Assembly: GCA_019429405.1 (NCBI GenBank) | Contig: JAHYIZ010000006.1 | Span: forward strand, 1 to 64,000 | DNA length: 64,000 nt | Direction of reading: 5' to 3' | From: Paracoccaceae bacterium | Lineage (GTDB): Bacteria > Pseudomonadota > Alphaproteobacteria > Rhodobacterales > Rhodobacteraceae | Shown: in pieces, positions 28,106 to 36,584 of the stretch | How positions within the stretch are numbered: position 1 is the first letter of the stretch | Layout: the number at the start of each line of letters is the position of its first letter | The notes under the pieces: model-generated | Told to the model about the DNA's origin: nothing | The model's database searches: none | What the model saw: the letters and a program-made list of their open reading frames with translations, nothing else | Position numbers and translations under genes: made by a program

Positions 28106-29575
28106 CTACCAGGCGTTGTGACGGCGCAGATCGTCGCGCAGCGCGCCGGCAAAATCAAGCGCCCCCGCGCGCGGCTGCGTCAGCAGGCTGACCAGAATGA
28201 ACAGCCCGGTGCTGACCCCCGCCACGGTAAAGGCAAGAACCGGGTTGAAGACGCTCACCCCCGCCACCATCGCCATATAAACCGCCACCGCGGCGCCGCC
28301 CGCAAGGCAGGCCATCGCCCCCGCCGCCGTGCCACGCCGCCAGAAAAACGCGCCGACGATGGGCGGCACGGTGACCAGCAACCCCGCCGCCGACAGCGCC
28401 GCCAGCTGATCGACGATGCGCGCGGTATTCAGCGCGAACCCAGCGGCAAACACGATCACCGCCACCACCACCAGCCGCCCGGCAAACACCTGCCGCGCAT
28501 CGCTGACCCTTGGCCCCAGAAAATCGCGCGCCACCATCGAGCCCACCGTCAACGCGATCGAATCGAGCGTCGAGACCGCCGCCGACAACACCCCAATCAC
28601 CAAAAGCACCACCACCGGCACCGGAATCGCCCCCGAGGTCAGCAACGCGGGCGTGGCCAAGGCGGTATTTTCCAGCCCCGGCACCAGTTGCAGCGCCGCA
28701 AAGCCCCAGATCACCGCCACCAGCGTGAACACGAGGCCAAAGCCGAGCACCCACACGATCATCTGCCGCATCGCCGCGAAATCGCGCGCAACAAACAGCC
28801 GCTGGCTAACCTGCGGGTTCGAGATCGCAAAGAAGAACCACGGGAAGGAAAGCGCAAGAAAGGTCGGCAGGCTCCAAAGACCCGGCCCCGGCAGATCAAG
28901 CCATGCGCCATGCGTGGCTTTGGTCTCGGCCACGAACACCCCCGGCCCGCCAATCGCCGCTACGGCAAAGCCAACCGCCAGCAGCCCCGAAACCAGCATC
29001 ACCCCGGCCTGCAATGCATCGGTCCAGGCCACCGAGCGCAGACCCGCAAGCAGCGTCCAGAAAATCGCCAGCACCGCCCCGGTGCCTATCGCCTGCGCCA
29101 GCGAGATGCCGCCGCCCGTGACACCCGACAGCAACAGCCCCACCCCCGCCATTTGCGTCGTGCAATAGGGCAGTAGAAACACCAGCGCCACCACCGCCAT
29201 CAGCCGCGCCACGCCGGTGCTGCCATAGCGCGCGCCAACCATCTCGGCGGGCGAGATGAAGCCCCACTTGCGCGCCGCCAGCCAGAACCTCGGCGCGAAG
29301 ATCACCAGCAGGCTCAGACCCGCGAAATAAATCAGCTCAAACCCCAGCGCGCCGATGCCGCCGCGATAGGTCAGCCCGGTCAACACCACCAGCATGAAGG
29401 CCGAATAGGTGGTGGCGCCGTAGGAAAGCCCGGCCACCATGCCGCCCAAACGGCTGCCGCCAAGGTAATAGTCCGCGGCCGTGCCGCTATTGGCGCGCCG
29501 CGCCCGCCATGCAATCAGCGCCCCTGCCACCGCAAAAACCGCAATCGCGCCCCAGATCAACGTGGTGGAAAGCAT
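28106..29575 (-). CDS. sodium:solute symporter family transporter
   Basis: 489 residues with about 13 helices, SSS family. Typical stretches are GGSRLGGMVAGLSYGATTYSAFM near the N-terminus, GFISPAEMVGARYGSTG, FFFAISNPQVSQRLFVARD and LSAAVSTLDSIALTVGSMVARDF. The substrate (pantothenate, proline, acetate or another organic acid) cannot be assigned. The ATG at 29575 has AGGAG seven bases upstream; ORF sequence beyond it lies in the preceding small gene. It starts four bases after that small membrane protein gene, and the two look like a transporter with an accessory subunit. Confidence 0.9.
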   Translation of the reverse strand: MLSTTLIWGAIAVFAVAGALIAWRARRANSGTAADYYLGGSRLGGMVAGLSYGATTYSAFMLVVLTGLTYRGGIGALGFELIYFAGLSLLVIFAPRFWLAARKWGFISPAEMVGARYGSTGVARLMAVVALVFLLPYCTTQMAGVGLLLSGVTGGGISLAQAIGTGAVLAIFWTLLAGLRSVAWTDALQAGVMLVSGLLAVGFAVAAIGGPGVFVAETKATHGAWLDLPGPGLWSLPTFLALSFPWFFFAISNPQVSQRLFVARDFAAMRQMIVWVLGFGLVFTLVAVIWGFAALQLVPGLENTALATPALLTSGAIPVPVVVLLVIGVLSAAVSTLDSIALTVGSMVARDFLGPRVSDARQVFAGRLVVVAVIVFAAGFALNTARIVDQLAALSAAGLLVTVPPIVGAFFWRRGTAAGAMACLAGGAAVAVYMAMVAGVSVFNPVLAFTVAGVSTGLFILVSLLTQPRAGALDFAGALRDDLRRHNAW

Positions 29576-29579
29576 CGGC

Positions 29580-29786
29580 TCACTCCTTCCAGCGTGCGAC
29601 GGCAAGGCCGATCAGCGCTGTCACAACCAGCCCGAAGACCACCCAGAACGCGAAAATGCCCAGCGAAGGCTCGCCGCCTGCCAGCAAGCGATAGGGCACA
29701 TAGCCACCCAGAAAGACCAGTATCGCGACCGCCCCCGCCCATGCCCGAAACGCAACCACGCCCGGCTTGCGCTTTTGCTCGCCCAT
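29580..29786 (-). CDS. small membrane protein paired with the symporter
   Basis: 68 residues with two helices (AVAILVFLGGYVPYRLLAG and IFAFWVVFGLVVTALIGLAVA) and a basic start. The ATG at 29786 has GGGAGG seven bases upstream. It ends four bases before the symporter start. Several SSS transporters have similar two-helix partners (DUF997 with PanF, DUF4212 or DUF3311 with others), but I cannot place this one in any of them with confidence. Confidence 0.75.
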   Translation of the reverse strand: MGEQKRKPGVVAFRAWAGAVAILVFLGGYVPYRLLAGGEPSLGIFAFWVVFGLVVTALIGLAVARWKE

Positions 29787-29900
29787 GCTTTCGCCTCCCT
29801 CTGCCCCTCGCATGGCACCGCTCCTACCGCAGCAGGCACAGTTGTGCAACCGCAGCATTGACGTCACGTCAGCTTCACCCCGCGCCCGACCACTGAGGTT

Positions 29901-29929
29901 TTGCACCCGCCCCGGTTTCCCGCTATCAG
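29901..29929 (+). promoter_or_regulatory. candidate hisA promoter
   Basis: TTGCAC (29901-29906), a 17-base spacer and TATCAG (29924-29929), 31 bases before the hisA start. Matches are moderate. A separate promoter is expected because hisA is cut off from hisBH by opposite-strand genes. Confidence 0.4.
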
Positions 29930-29960
29930 GCACCCAACCCACCAACCCCAGAGGCACCCG

Positions 29961-30680
29961 ATGATCCTTTACCCCGCAATCGACCTCAAAGACGGCGCCT
30001 GCGTGCGCCTTGTGCACGGCCGCATGGACAGCGCCACCGTGTTCGGCACCGACCCGGCGGCGCAGGCCGCGGCCTTTGAGGCCGCAGGCTGCGAATGGCT
30101 GCATCTGGTCGATCTCAACGGCGCCTTCGCGGGCACCCCTGTCAACGCCGCCGCCGTCGAGGCGATTCTCGGCCGCATAAAGGTGCCGGCGCAACTCGGC
30201 GGCGGTATCCGCGACATGGCCACCATCGAACGCTGGCTTTCGCGCGGCCTCGCCCGCGTCATCCTCGGCACGATCGCGGTGGAAAACCCCGGCCTCGTGC
30301 GCGAGGCCGCCCGCCGCTTTCCGGGCCATATCGCGGTCGGCATCGACGCGCGCAACGGGTTTGTGGCCACCAAAGGCTGGGCCGAGGCCACGGCGGTGGA
30401 AGCCACCGACCTTGCCAAAAGCTTTGAAGACGCGGGCGTGGCGGCGATCATCTACACCGACATCAACCGCGACGGCGCCATGGGCGGCCCCAATATCGAG
30501 GCCACTGCCGCCCTCGCCCGCGCCGTCACCATCCCCGTCATCGCTTCGGGCGGCGTCGCTTCGCTCGCCGACCTCGTGGCGCTGCGCGATACCGGGGTGA
30601 TCGCTGGTGCAATCTCGGGCCGCGCGCTTTACGATGGGGCGATTGACCTTGCCGCCGCCCTCGCCGCCCTGAAATCCTGA
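29961..30680 (+). CDS. hisA: ProFAR isomerase
   Basis: 239 residues, (beta/alpha)8 barrel with two phosphate-binding halves: [51 protein letters not shown] and [13 protein letters not shown]. It isomerises ProFAR to PRFAR. The ATG at 29961 is the family start; upstream codons in the open frame are non-conserved. A REP-like repeat separates it from hisF. Confidence 0.98.
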   Translation: MILYPAIDLKDGACVRLVHGRMDSATVFGTDPAAQAAAFEAAGCEWLHLVDLNGAFAGTPVNAAAVEAILGRIKVPAQLGGGIRDMATIERWLSRGLARVILGTIAVENPGLVREAARRFPGHIAVGIDARNGFVATKGWAEATAVEATDLAKSFEDAGVAAIIYTDINRDGAMGGPNIEATAALARAVTIPVIASGGVASLADLVALRDTGVIAGAISGRALYDGAIDLAAALAALKS

Positions 30681-30681
30681 T

Positions 30682-30755
30682 CCATCTTCAATGTCCAGAT
30701 ACCCCCGGGGGGTGAGCCCGGAACGGGCGAGGGGGCAGCACCCCCCCTTCCCTCG
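30682..30755 (+). repeat. REP-like intergenic element between hisA and hisF
   Basis: CTTCAATGTCCAGATACCCCCGGGGGGTGAG leads into a GAGCCCGGAACGGGC stem and a GGGGGCAGCACCCCCC hairpin, the same two-part layout as the other copies. It sits between two genes of one operon, so if it is a terminator it must be partial. Confidence 0.65.
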
Positions 30756-30794
30756 CGCGCCCCGGCGCGCTACCTAGGGGTAAAGGAACCGCCC

Positions 30795-31556
30795 ATGCTG
30801 AAAACCCGCATCATCCCCTGCCTTGATGTCGCCGATGGCCGCGTCGTCAAGGGCGTCAATTTCGTCAATCTGGTGGACGCGGGCGACCCGGTCGAAGCGG
30901 CCAAGGCCTATGACGCGGCGGGGGCAGATGAGCTGACATTTCTCGACATCCGCGCCACGCATGAAAACCGCGGCACCATGTATGACGTGGTCACCCGCAC
31001 CGCCGAGCAATGCTTCATGCCCTTCACCGTGGGCGGCGGGGTGCGCAGCCACGAAGACGTGCGCGCCCTGTTGCTCGCCGGCGCCGACAAGGTCAGCTTC
31101 AATTCGGCCGCGGTCGCCAACCCCGATGTGGTGGCCGAGGCCGCCGAGCGCTTCGGCAGCCAGTGCATCGTGGTGGCGATCGACGCGAAAACCGTAGCAC
31201 CGGGGCGCTGGGAAATCTTCACCCACGGCGGGCGCCGCGCCACCGGCATCGACGCGGTCGAGTTCGCCCGCACCGTCGCCGCCAAGGGCGCGGGCGAGAT
31301 ATTGCTAACCTCGATGGACCGCGATGGCACCAAGCAGGGCTTCAACATCCCCCTCACCCGCGCCATCGCCGATGCGGTCAAAATCCCGGTCATCGCAAGT
31401 GGAGGGGTCGGCACGCTCGACCATCTGGTTGAAGGCATCACCGAAGGCCATGCCTCGGCCGTGCTCGCCGCCTCGATCTTCCACTTCGGCACCTTCACCA
31501 TCCGCGAGGCCAAGGAACACATGGCCGCCGCGGGCATTCCCATGAGGATGTCATGA
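30795..31556 (+). CDS. hisF: imidazole glycerol phosphate synthase, cyclase subunit
   Basis: 253 residues. A barrel with the HisF patterns [47 protein letters not shown] and [13 protein letters not shown]. It joins HisH-derived ammonia to PRFAR. AAAGGAA precedes the ATG. Overlaps hisE by ATGA. Confidence 0.98.
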   Translation: MLKTRIIPCLDVADGRVVKGVNFVNLVDAGDPVEAAKAYDAAGADELTFLDIRATHENRGTMYDVVTRTAEQCFMPFTVGGGVRSHEDVRALLLAGADKVSFNSAAVANPDVVAEAAERFGSQCIVVAIDAKTVAPGRWEIFTHGGRRATGIDAVEFARTVAAKGAGEILLTSMDRDGTKQGFNIPLTRAIADAVKIPVIASGGVGTLDHLVEGITEGHASAVLAASIFHFGTFTIREAKEHMAAAGIPMRMS

Positions 31557-31861
31557 GCGCCCTTGCCCGTCTTGCTGCCACCATCGAAACCCGCCGCGCC
31601 GCCGACCCCGAAACCAGCTGGACCGCGAAACTGCTGGCCAAAGGCGCCGATAAATGTGCCGAAAAGTTTGGCGAAGAGGCGGTTGAGGCGATCATCGAGG
31701 CGGTCAAGGGCGACCGCGCCCGGCTGACCGCCGAGGCGGCGGATGTGCTCTATCACCTCTTGGTCATGCTCGCCGCGCGCGATCTGACCTTGGCCGACGT
31801 CGAGGCGGAACTGACGCGGCGCGAAAGCACCTCAGGCATCGCCGAAAAAGCCGCGCGCTAG
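31553..31861 (+). CDS. hisE: phosphoribosyl-ATP diphosphatase
   Basis: 102 residues, MazG-like fold, monofunctional HisE. Patterns are [29 protein letters not shown] and [18 protein letters not shown]. Second step of histidine synthesis. Last gene of the hisAFE group, followed by a long inverted repeat. Confidence 0.97.
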   Translation: MSALARLAATIETRRAADPETSWTAKLLAKGADKCAEKFGEEAVEAIIEAVKGDRARLTAEAADVLYHLLVMLAARDLTLADVEAELTRRESTSGIAEKAAR

Positions 31862-31863
31862 AA

Positions 31864-31947
31864 CTTGCCTTGGGCAAAATATCCCCGCCGGAGGCTCTTT
31901 CTTCGCGCACAGCGCGCTCCGCGGGGGATATTTGGAACCAAGGCAAG
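31864..31947. repeat. 84-base inverted repeat after hisE
   Basis: Outer arms CTTGCCTTGG (31864-31873) and CCAAGGCAAG (31938-31947) are perfect. Inner arms CAAAATATCCCCG and CGGGGGATATTTG match with small offsets. The centre has GCGCACAGCGCGC. It looks like two REP-like elements facing each other and probably ends the his transcript. Confidence 0.7.
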
Positions 31948-32025
31948 CATGAGGGGGTTCGGCCCCCCATTGAACCCGGCGCCCGGCCCGGCTAGCCTGC
32001 CCGTCATGCTTTGAAGGAGAGTGCC

Positions 32026-33393
32026 ATGCGCGACAATGCCCCCAATTCCTGGGAAGCCCGGGCCGACCGTTATTCGCTCTATGGCTTCACCGACCTGCCC
32101 TCGGTGCACGAACGCGGCGCAGTGGTGCTGACGCATGGGCGCGGGCCTTATGTCTATGACACCCACGGGCGCGAATATCTCGACGCCAATTCGGGGCTGT
32201 GGAACATGGTCGCCGGGTTCGACCACCCCGGCCTGATCGAGACCGCAAAGGCGCAATACGAAAAGCTCGCGGGCTATCATTCGTTTTTTGGCCGGATGTC
32301 TGACCAGACCGTGCTGTTGAGCGAAAAGCTGGTCGAGGTGTCACCCTTCAGCCGGGGGCGGGTATTCTACACCAACTCGGGGTCCGAAGCGAACGACACG
32401 ATGGTGAAGATCCTGTGGTTTCTGCATGCCGCCGAAGGCAAGCCGCAACGGCGTAAGATTCTCACCCGCTGGAACGCCTACCACGGTGTGACCGCTGTGG
32501 CGGCGAGCATGACCGGCAAGCCTTATAACAGCGTCTTCGGCCTGCCGCTGCCGGGGTTCTTGCACCTTGGCTGCCCGCATTATTGGCGCTTTGGCAAGCC
32601 GGGGGAAAGCGAAGCGGCCTTTAGCCAGCGACTGGCAAACGAGTTGGAGGCGACGATCATCAAGGAAGGCGCCGATACCATTGCGGGGTTCTTTGCCGAG
32701 CCGGTGATGGGGGCGGGCGGCGTGGTGGTGCCCTCGGCGGGGTATTTTCAGGCGATGGTGCCGATCTTGCGCAAATACGGGATTCCGGTCATTTCCGACG
32801 AGGTCATCACCGGCTTTGGCCGCACCGGCAACACCTGGGGCTGCGAGACCTACGACTTCAAGCCGGACGCGATCATCTCGTCAAAGAACCTGACCGCCGG
32901 CTTCTTCCCAATGGGTGCGGTGATCTTGGGCGACGATCTGGCCGACCGGGTGCAGGCCGCTGCGGAAGCGATCGAGGAATTTCCGCACGGTTTTACCGCG
33001 TCAGGGCACCCTGTGGGCTGCGCCATCGCGCTGAAAGCCATCGACGTGGTGATGAACGAGGGGCTGGCCGAGAACGTGCGCCATCTGACGCCGCATTTCG
33101 AGGCGGGCCTCGCGCGGCTGGCGGAAAACCCCAACATCGGCGAATGGCGCGGCAAGGGGCTGATGGGGGCCCTGGAGGCGGTGAAGGACAAAGCCACCAA
33201 GACCCCGTTCGACGGATCGTTGAGCGTGTCAGAGCGCATCGCCAATGCCTGCACCGATCAAGGGCTGATCTGCCGCCCGCTGGGCCAGGCGATCGTGCTC
33301 TGCCCACCCTTCATCATGACGCTGCCGCAGATGGACGAGATGTTCGACAAGCTCGAACGCGCGCTGAATAAGGTCTTTGCCGAAGTGGCGTGA
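32026..33393 (+). CDS. class III omega-aminotransferase
   Basis: 455 residues, PLP fold type I. It has the substrate and cofactor stretches YLDANSGLWNMVAGFDHPGL, VFYTNSGSEANDTMVK, WNAYHGVTAVAASMTG, DEVITGFGRTG and the PLP lysine in SSKNLTAGFFPMGAV. It resembles pyruvate-dependent omega-transaminases (beta-alanine or amine:pyruvate type) from Rhodobacter and Paracoccus, so amines or beta-amino acids are likely donors; taurine is possible. The ATG at 32026 follows AAGGAG by seven bases; the ORF start at 32011 is a TTG before that site. Single gene with its own terminator. Confidence 0.92.
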   Translation: MRDNAPNSWEARADRYSLYGFTDLPSVHERGAVVLTHGRGPYVYDTHGREYLDANSGLWNMVAGFDHPGLIETAKAQYEKLAGYHSFFGRMSDQTVLLSEKLVEVSPFSRGRVFYTNSGSEANDTMVKILWFLHAAEGKPQRRKILTRWNAYHGVTAVAASMTGKPYNSVFGLPLPGFLHLGCPHYWRFGKPGESEAAFSQRLANELEATIIKEGADTIAGFFAEPVMGAGGVVVPSAGYFQAMVPILRKYGIPVISDEVITGFGRTGNTWGCETYDFKPDAIISSKNLTAGFFPMGAVILGDDLADRVQAAAEAIEEFPHGFTASGHPVGCAIALKAIDVVMNEGLAENVRHLTPHFEAGLARLAENPNIGEWRGKGLMGALEAVKDKATKTPFDGSLSVSERIANACTDQGLICRPLGQAIVLCPPFIMTLPQMDEMFDKLERALNKVFAEVA

Positions 33394-33397
33394 CCCG

Positions 33398-33419
33398 AAG
33401 GGGCCCTGCAGGGCCCCTT
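33398..33419. terminator. bidirectional terminator between the aminotransferase and phaR
   Basis: AAGGGGCCC and GGGCCCCTT flank a TGCA loop, a perfect nine-pair stem between convergent genes. Short A/T ends on each side allow use in both directions. Confidence 0.75.
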
Positions 33420-33422
33420 TGC

Positions 33423-33983
33423 TTACAGCTTGGCGAGTTTCGCCTGCAGTTCGGCAAGCTGCTTCTTGATCGCATCAAGATCTTCGCGCCCGCCCGTTTT
33501 GGCGGTGTCGGGCGCGACCGCGCCCTCTTCGCCGCCGGTTTCTGTCCAGCCGCCCATCATGGTTTTCATGAAGGCCTGCTGCTGGCGCTGCAACACCTCA
33601 AACCCCGGCATCTTCGACATCGGGTTGGGGAAAGATGAAAGATTCTCCATCAGCTTGCTCTGCCCCTCGCGCAGCATCTGAAACGAGGCGGCAAGAAACT
33701 GCGGCACCACGCTTTGCGCCTGCGTGGTGTAGCTGCGCACGAGATCGGTCAGCACGTCCACGGGCAGCACCGATTCGCCGCGGCTTTCGTGTTCGGCGAC
33801 GATCTGCAAAAGATACTGGCGGGTCAGATCATCACCCGATTTCAGGTCGATGATCTGCACCTCGCGGCCCTCGCGAACGAAGGCGGCAATATCTTCAAGT
33901 GTCACATAATCGCTGGTTTCGGTGTTGTAGAGACGGCGGCTGGCGTAACGCTTGATCAGCAGCGGCTTCGCGTCTTCGGCCAT
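33423..33983 (-). CDS. phaR: polyhydroxyalkanoate synthesis repressor PhaR
   Basis: 186 residues. The N-terminal PHB/PHA accumulation regulator DNA-binding domain reads LIKRYASRRLYNTETSDYVTLEDIA; the PHB-accumulation repeat follows (LPVDVLTDLVRSY, VPQFLAASFQML). The C-terminal 60 residues are linker and a short coiled coil. PhaR binds PHA granules or short oligomers and releases the phaP operator, so phasin is made when polymer forms. The ATG at 33983 has GGAGG five bases upstream. Last gene of the phaC-phaP-phaR row, each probably with its own promoter. Confidence 0.95.
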   Translation of the reverse strand: MAEDAKPLLIKRYASRRLYNTETSDYVTLEDIAAFVREGREVQIIDLKSGDDLTRQYLLQIVAEHESRGESVLPVDVLTDLVRSYTTQAQSVVPQFLAASFQMLREGQSKLMENLSSFPNPMSKMPGFEVLQRQQQAFMKTMMGGWTETGGEEGAVAPDTAKTGGREDLDAIKKQLAELQAKLAKL

Positions 33984-34046
33984 ATGGTCCTCCGGGGTAT
34001 TTTGGCAGTGCAGCAAAGCCTAATACGCGGGCGCACAAAAGCAACA

Positions 34047-34080
34047 AAAGAAAAAGGCGGGCCGTGCGTGGCCCGCCTTT
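34047..34080 (-). terminator. intrinsic terminator after phaP
   Basis: On the minus strand AAAGGCGGGCC and GGCCCGCCTTT flank a six-base loop, followed by TTTTTC and TTTTG. A textbook intrinsic terminator, 37 bases after the phasin stop. Confidence 0.9.
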
Positions 34081-34116
34081 CACATGCATCCGGCACCAAG
34101 CTGGCCGGTAGACCGA

Positions 34117-34581
34117 TCAGGCCTTGACGGCGCTGGTGGCTGTCGCGGTGGCTTTCTTGGCCGCAGCGGTCACGTCGGCGGTGGCTTTTTTCACTGCGGC
34201 AGAGGCGTCATCGGTGGCTTCCTTGCCAGCGGCAAGCAGCAGTTCGACGGTTTCCAGCTGCACTTTTTTCGCAACTTCGGCATAGGCGGCAAGGTTTTCC
34301 GCGGCGGTTTCGGCAGCGGCCGAGGTGAAATCGTTCATGGCTTTGGCGTAGTCGGCCGGTTCGGATTTCGATTTCGACAGATCGCCAACACGGGCCAGCG
34401 TTGCCTTGGTCCAGGCCGAAGAAATCTCGGTCGATTTTTCGGCGGCTTCGAGCGCGACTTTGGTCAGGCGCTCGCCAATCGCGGTCGAATTCTTGAAGGC
34501 GTCCTGAAACGCCGAGGTGTCGATCGGGAAGGCGCCGAACATGTCTTGCACGGCTTTGGTGTAGTCTTGGGTCTTGGCCAT
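34117..34581 (-). CDS. phaP: phasin (PHA granule-associated protein)
   Basis: 154 residues, phasin family: an amphipathic helical body (AVQDMFGAFPIDTSAFQDAF, LERVGDLSKSK-like AKATLARVGDLSKSK region, LAAYAEVAKKVQLETVELL) and an alanine/lysine-rich tail (AAVKKATADVTAAAKKATA). It coats PHA granules and limits their size. The ATG at 34581 has GGAG eight bases upstream; ORF sequence beyond it is not phasin-like. Its promoter carries two PhaR-type palindromes, and a strong terminator follows. Confidence 0.93.
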   Translation of the reverse strand: MAKTQDYTKAVQDMFGAFPIDTSAFQDAFKNSTAIGERLTKVALEAAEKSTEISSAWTKATLARVGDLSKSKSEPADYAKAMNDFTSAAAETAAENLAAYAEVAKKVQLETVELLLAAGKEATDDASAAVKKATADVTAAAKKATATATSAVKA

Positions 34582-34623
34582 TTGAATGTCTCCGGTTTGG
34601 GGGCGGGTTTGTTTCTGCCAAGA

Positions 34624-34677
34624 TACATACACGCTGCACCGCAGCATTTCAAGTGCAAAGTTGCTGCGGCGCAGCAA
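34624..34677 (-). promoter_or_regulatory. phaP promoter with two PhaR-type operators
   Basis: On the minus strand, TTGAAA (34652-34647), a 17-base spacer and TATGTA (34629-34624). One CTGC-N3-GCAG palindrome (core 34634-34644) lies inside the spacer. A second, with eight-base arms TTGCTGCG/CGCAGCAA (34661-34677), lies eight bases before the -35. Centres are 30 bases apart. CTGC-N3/4-GCAG is the published PhaR site type in Rhodobacter/Paracoccus relatives. The sequence is seen; repression by the PhaR encoded next door is inferred. Confidence 0.85.
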
Positions 34678-34697
34678 TTGCGAAGAAGCGCCAGAAA

Positions 34698-36491
34698 TCA
34701 GGCCTCTGGCCGTTCGACCACATAGGTGCCAGGGGCCGCCGCCAGCACCGGGTGCGCCGAATCACCCAAGGCGCGCGCTTCAATCCGCTTGCCCGACCGT
34801 TGCGCCAGCCACGCCCCCCAATGTGGCCACCAGCTGCCCTTGCTAAAGCTGGCCGCTTCGCGCCAGGCATCAACGTCGACAATCGGCGCGTCTGAAAGAT
34901 AGTGGCCGTATTTGTCCTTGCCGGGCGGGTTCACGATGCCGGCAATATGCCCCGACTGCGACAGGATGAAAGTCTTGTCTTTGGCGCCCATCTGCGCCAC
35001 CCCGGCAAAACTCGCCCGCCACGGCGCGATGTGGTCGGTTTCGCAGGCCACGGCGCAAAGCGGCACCTTCACCCCTGAAATCTGCACCTTCTCGCCCAGA
35101 ACGGTGAAGCCCTTGCCCGCAAACTCATCGCGCTGGCAGAGGCCGCGCAGGTATTCCACCGCCATCTTGCCCGGCAGGTTGGTGCCATCGCCATTCCAGA
35201 ACAAGAGGTCAAAGGCGGGCGGCGCCTCGCCCATCATGTAGCTGCGGATCGCGGGCTGATAGATCAGGTCGTTGGCACGCAGATAGCTGAAGGTGCGGGT
35301 CATGAAATACGACGAAAGCACCCCGTCGTGCGCCACCTGCTGTTCGATCCCGTCAACGAAGTCATCCTGCAAATAGGCGGTAAACTCGCCCTGATCGGCA
35401 AAATCGGTCAGCGTGGTGAAAAACGTGGCGGCGTTCACCGACCTGTCGCCGCGCTTTTGCAGCAAGGCCAGCGTCAGCGCCAGCGTCGTGCCCGCAATGC
35501 AGTAGCCCACCGCGTTCACCTTCGGCTCGCCCGTGATCGCCTTGATCTCGCGGATCGCGGTCAGGTAGCCATCTTGCACATAGTCATCCATGCCGATCTG
35601 GGCATAGCTTGCATCGGGGTTTTTCCAGGCCACCACGAACAAGGTGAAGCCCTGATCGACGATCCAGCGGATCAGGCTGTTTTGCGGTTTCAGGTCGAGA
35701 ATGTAGAACTTGTTGATCCACGGCGGAAAGATCACCAGCGGCGTGCGGTGCACGGTTTCGGTGGTGGGCGCATACTGGATCAGCTCGAACAGGTGGTTGC
35801 GGTAGACCACGCCGCCCTCGGCGGTGCCGATATTGACCCCGACCTTGAAGACATCCCGGTCGGCCAGCGTGATCACCAGATCGCCCTTGTGGGCCTCGAT
35901 GTCGGCGACGAGGTTTTCCAGACCCTTCACAAGGCTTTCGCCCTCGGTCGCCACGGCGCGTTCCAGCGCATCGGGGTTGGTGGCAAGGAAATTGGTCGGC
36001 GCCATCATGTCGATGATCTGGCGCGTGAAATAATCGACGCGCTTGCGGTCAACCGGGTCGAGCCCTTCGATACTCGCCACCGATTCCTCGATCGCACGCG
36101 CCGAGATCAGGTATTGCTGCTTGACGAAGTTGAAGTAGGGGTTGGTGTCCCACAGCGGGTTGGCAAAGCGGCGGTCTTTTGGCCCGGTATCTTCGGGCGG
36201 CGCCAGCTTGCCCTTGGCCAGCACCTGCTGCGCCTCGACATAGTGTTTCAGCGCCTGCCCCCAGTAGCTGATCTGGGTTTCCATCAGCTTTGCCGGGTTT
36301 TCCATCCATTCCTTGATCAGCGCGGAACTGGCCTTGAGGTAAAGATCCTGCCCCGGCGCCTCCAGCGCTGGGTTGGGCGCGCGTTTTTGCGCCAGCGCCG
36401 CCACGAGTCGTTGCGATAATGCCTCGACTTTGGAAAGATTCTCGGTCAATTGCTGCGATGCAGCAGGAAGGCCGCCGTCACCCGTTGTCAT
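34698..36491 (-). CDS. phaC: class I poly(3-hydroxyalkanoate) synthase
   Basis: About 597 residues. The conserved PhaC N-terminal domain is followed by an alpha/beta hydrolase core. The lipase-like box GYCIAG has the catalytic cysteine near residue 331; the aspartate is in CETDHIAPWR and the histidine in SQSGHIAGIVNPPG. It polymerises (R)-3-hydroxyacyl-CoA. Two ATGs lie at 36500 and 36491; GGAGG sits one or two bases before the first and about ten before the second, so 36491 is preferred. Divergent from phaZ across 93 bases. A CTGC-N3-GCAG palindrome lies in the first codons (36453-36463). Confidence 0.97.
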   Translation of the reverse strand: MTTGDGGLPAASQQLTENLSKVEALSQRLVAALAQKRAPNPALEAPGQDLYLKASSALIKEWMENPAKLMETQISYWGQALKHYVEAQQVLAKGKLAPPEDTGPKDRRFANPLWDTNPYFNFVKQQYLISARAIEESVASIEGLDPVDRKRVDYFTRQIIDMMAPTNFLATNPDALERAVATEGESLVKGLENLVADIEAHKGDLVITLADRDVFKVGVNIGTAEGGVVYRNHLFELIQYAPTTETVHRTPLVIFPPWINKFYILDLKPQNSLIRWIVDQGFTLFVVAWKNPDASYAQIGMDDYVQDGYLTAIREIKAITGEPKVNAVGYCIAGTTLALTLALLQKRGDRSVNAATFFTTLTDFADQGEFTAYLQDDFVDGIEQQVAHDGVLSSYFMTRTFSYLRANDLIYQPAIRSYMMGEAPPAFDLLFWNGDGTNLPGKMAVEYLRGLCQRDEFAGKGFTVLGEKVQISGVKVPLCAVACETDHIAPWRASFAGVAQMGAKDKTFILSQSGHIAGIVNPPGKDKYGHYLSDAPIVDVDAWREAASFSKGSWWPHWGAWLAQRSGKRIEARALGDSAHPVLAAAPGTYVVERPEA

Positions 36492-36584
36492 GGCAATCAT
36501 TCCTCCCTATTCTTTAGCGCAACATAACGTCGCAGGGGCCGGGCGGTAAAGCGGCGTTTGGGCTCAACCGGGTCAGGAGACACG

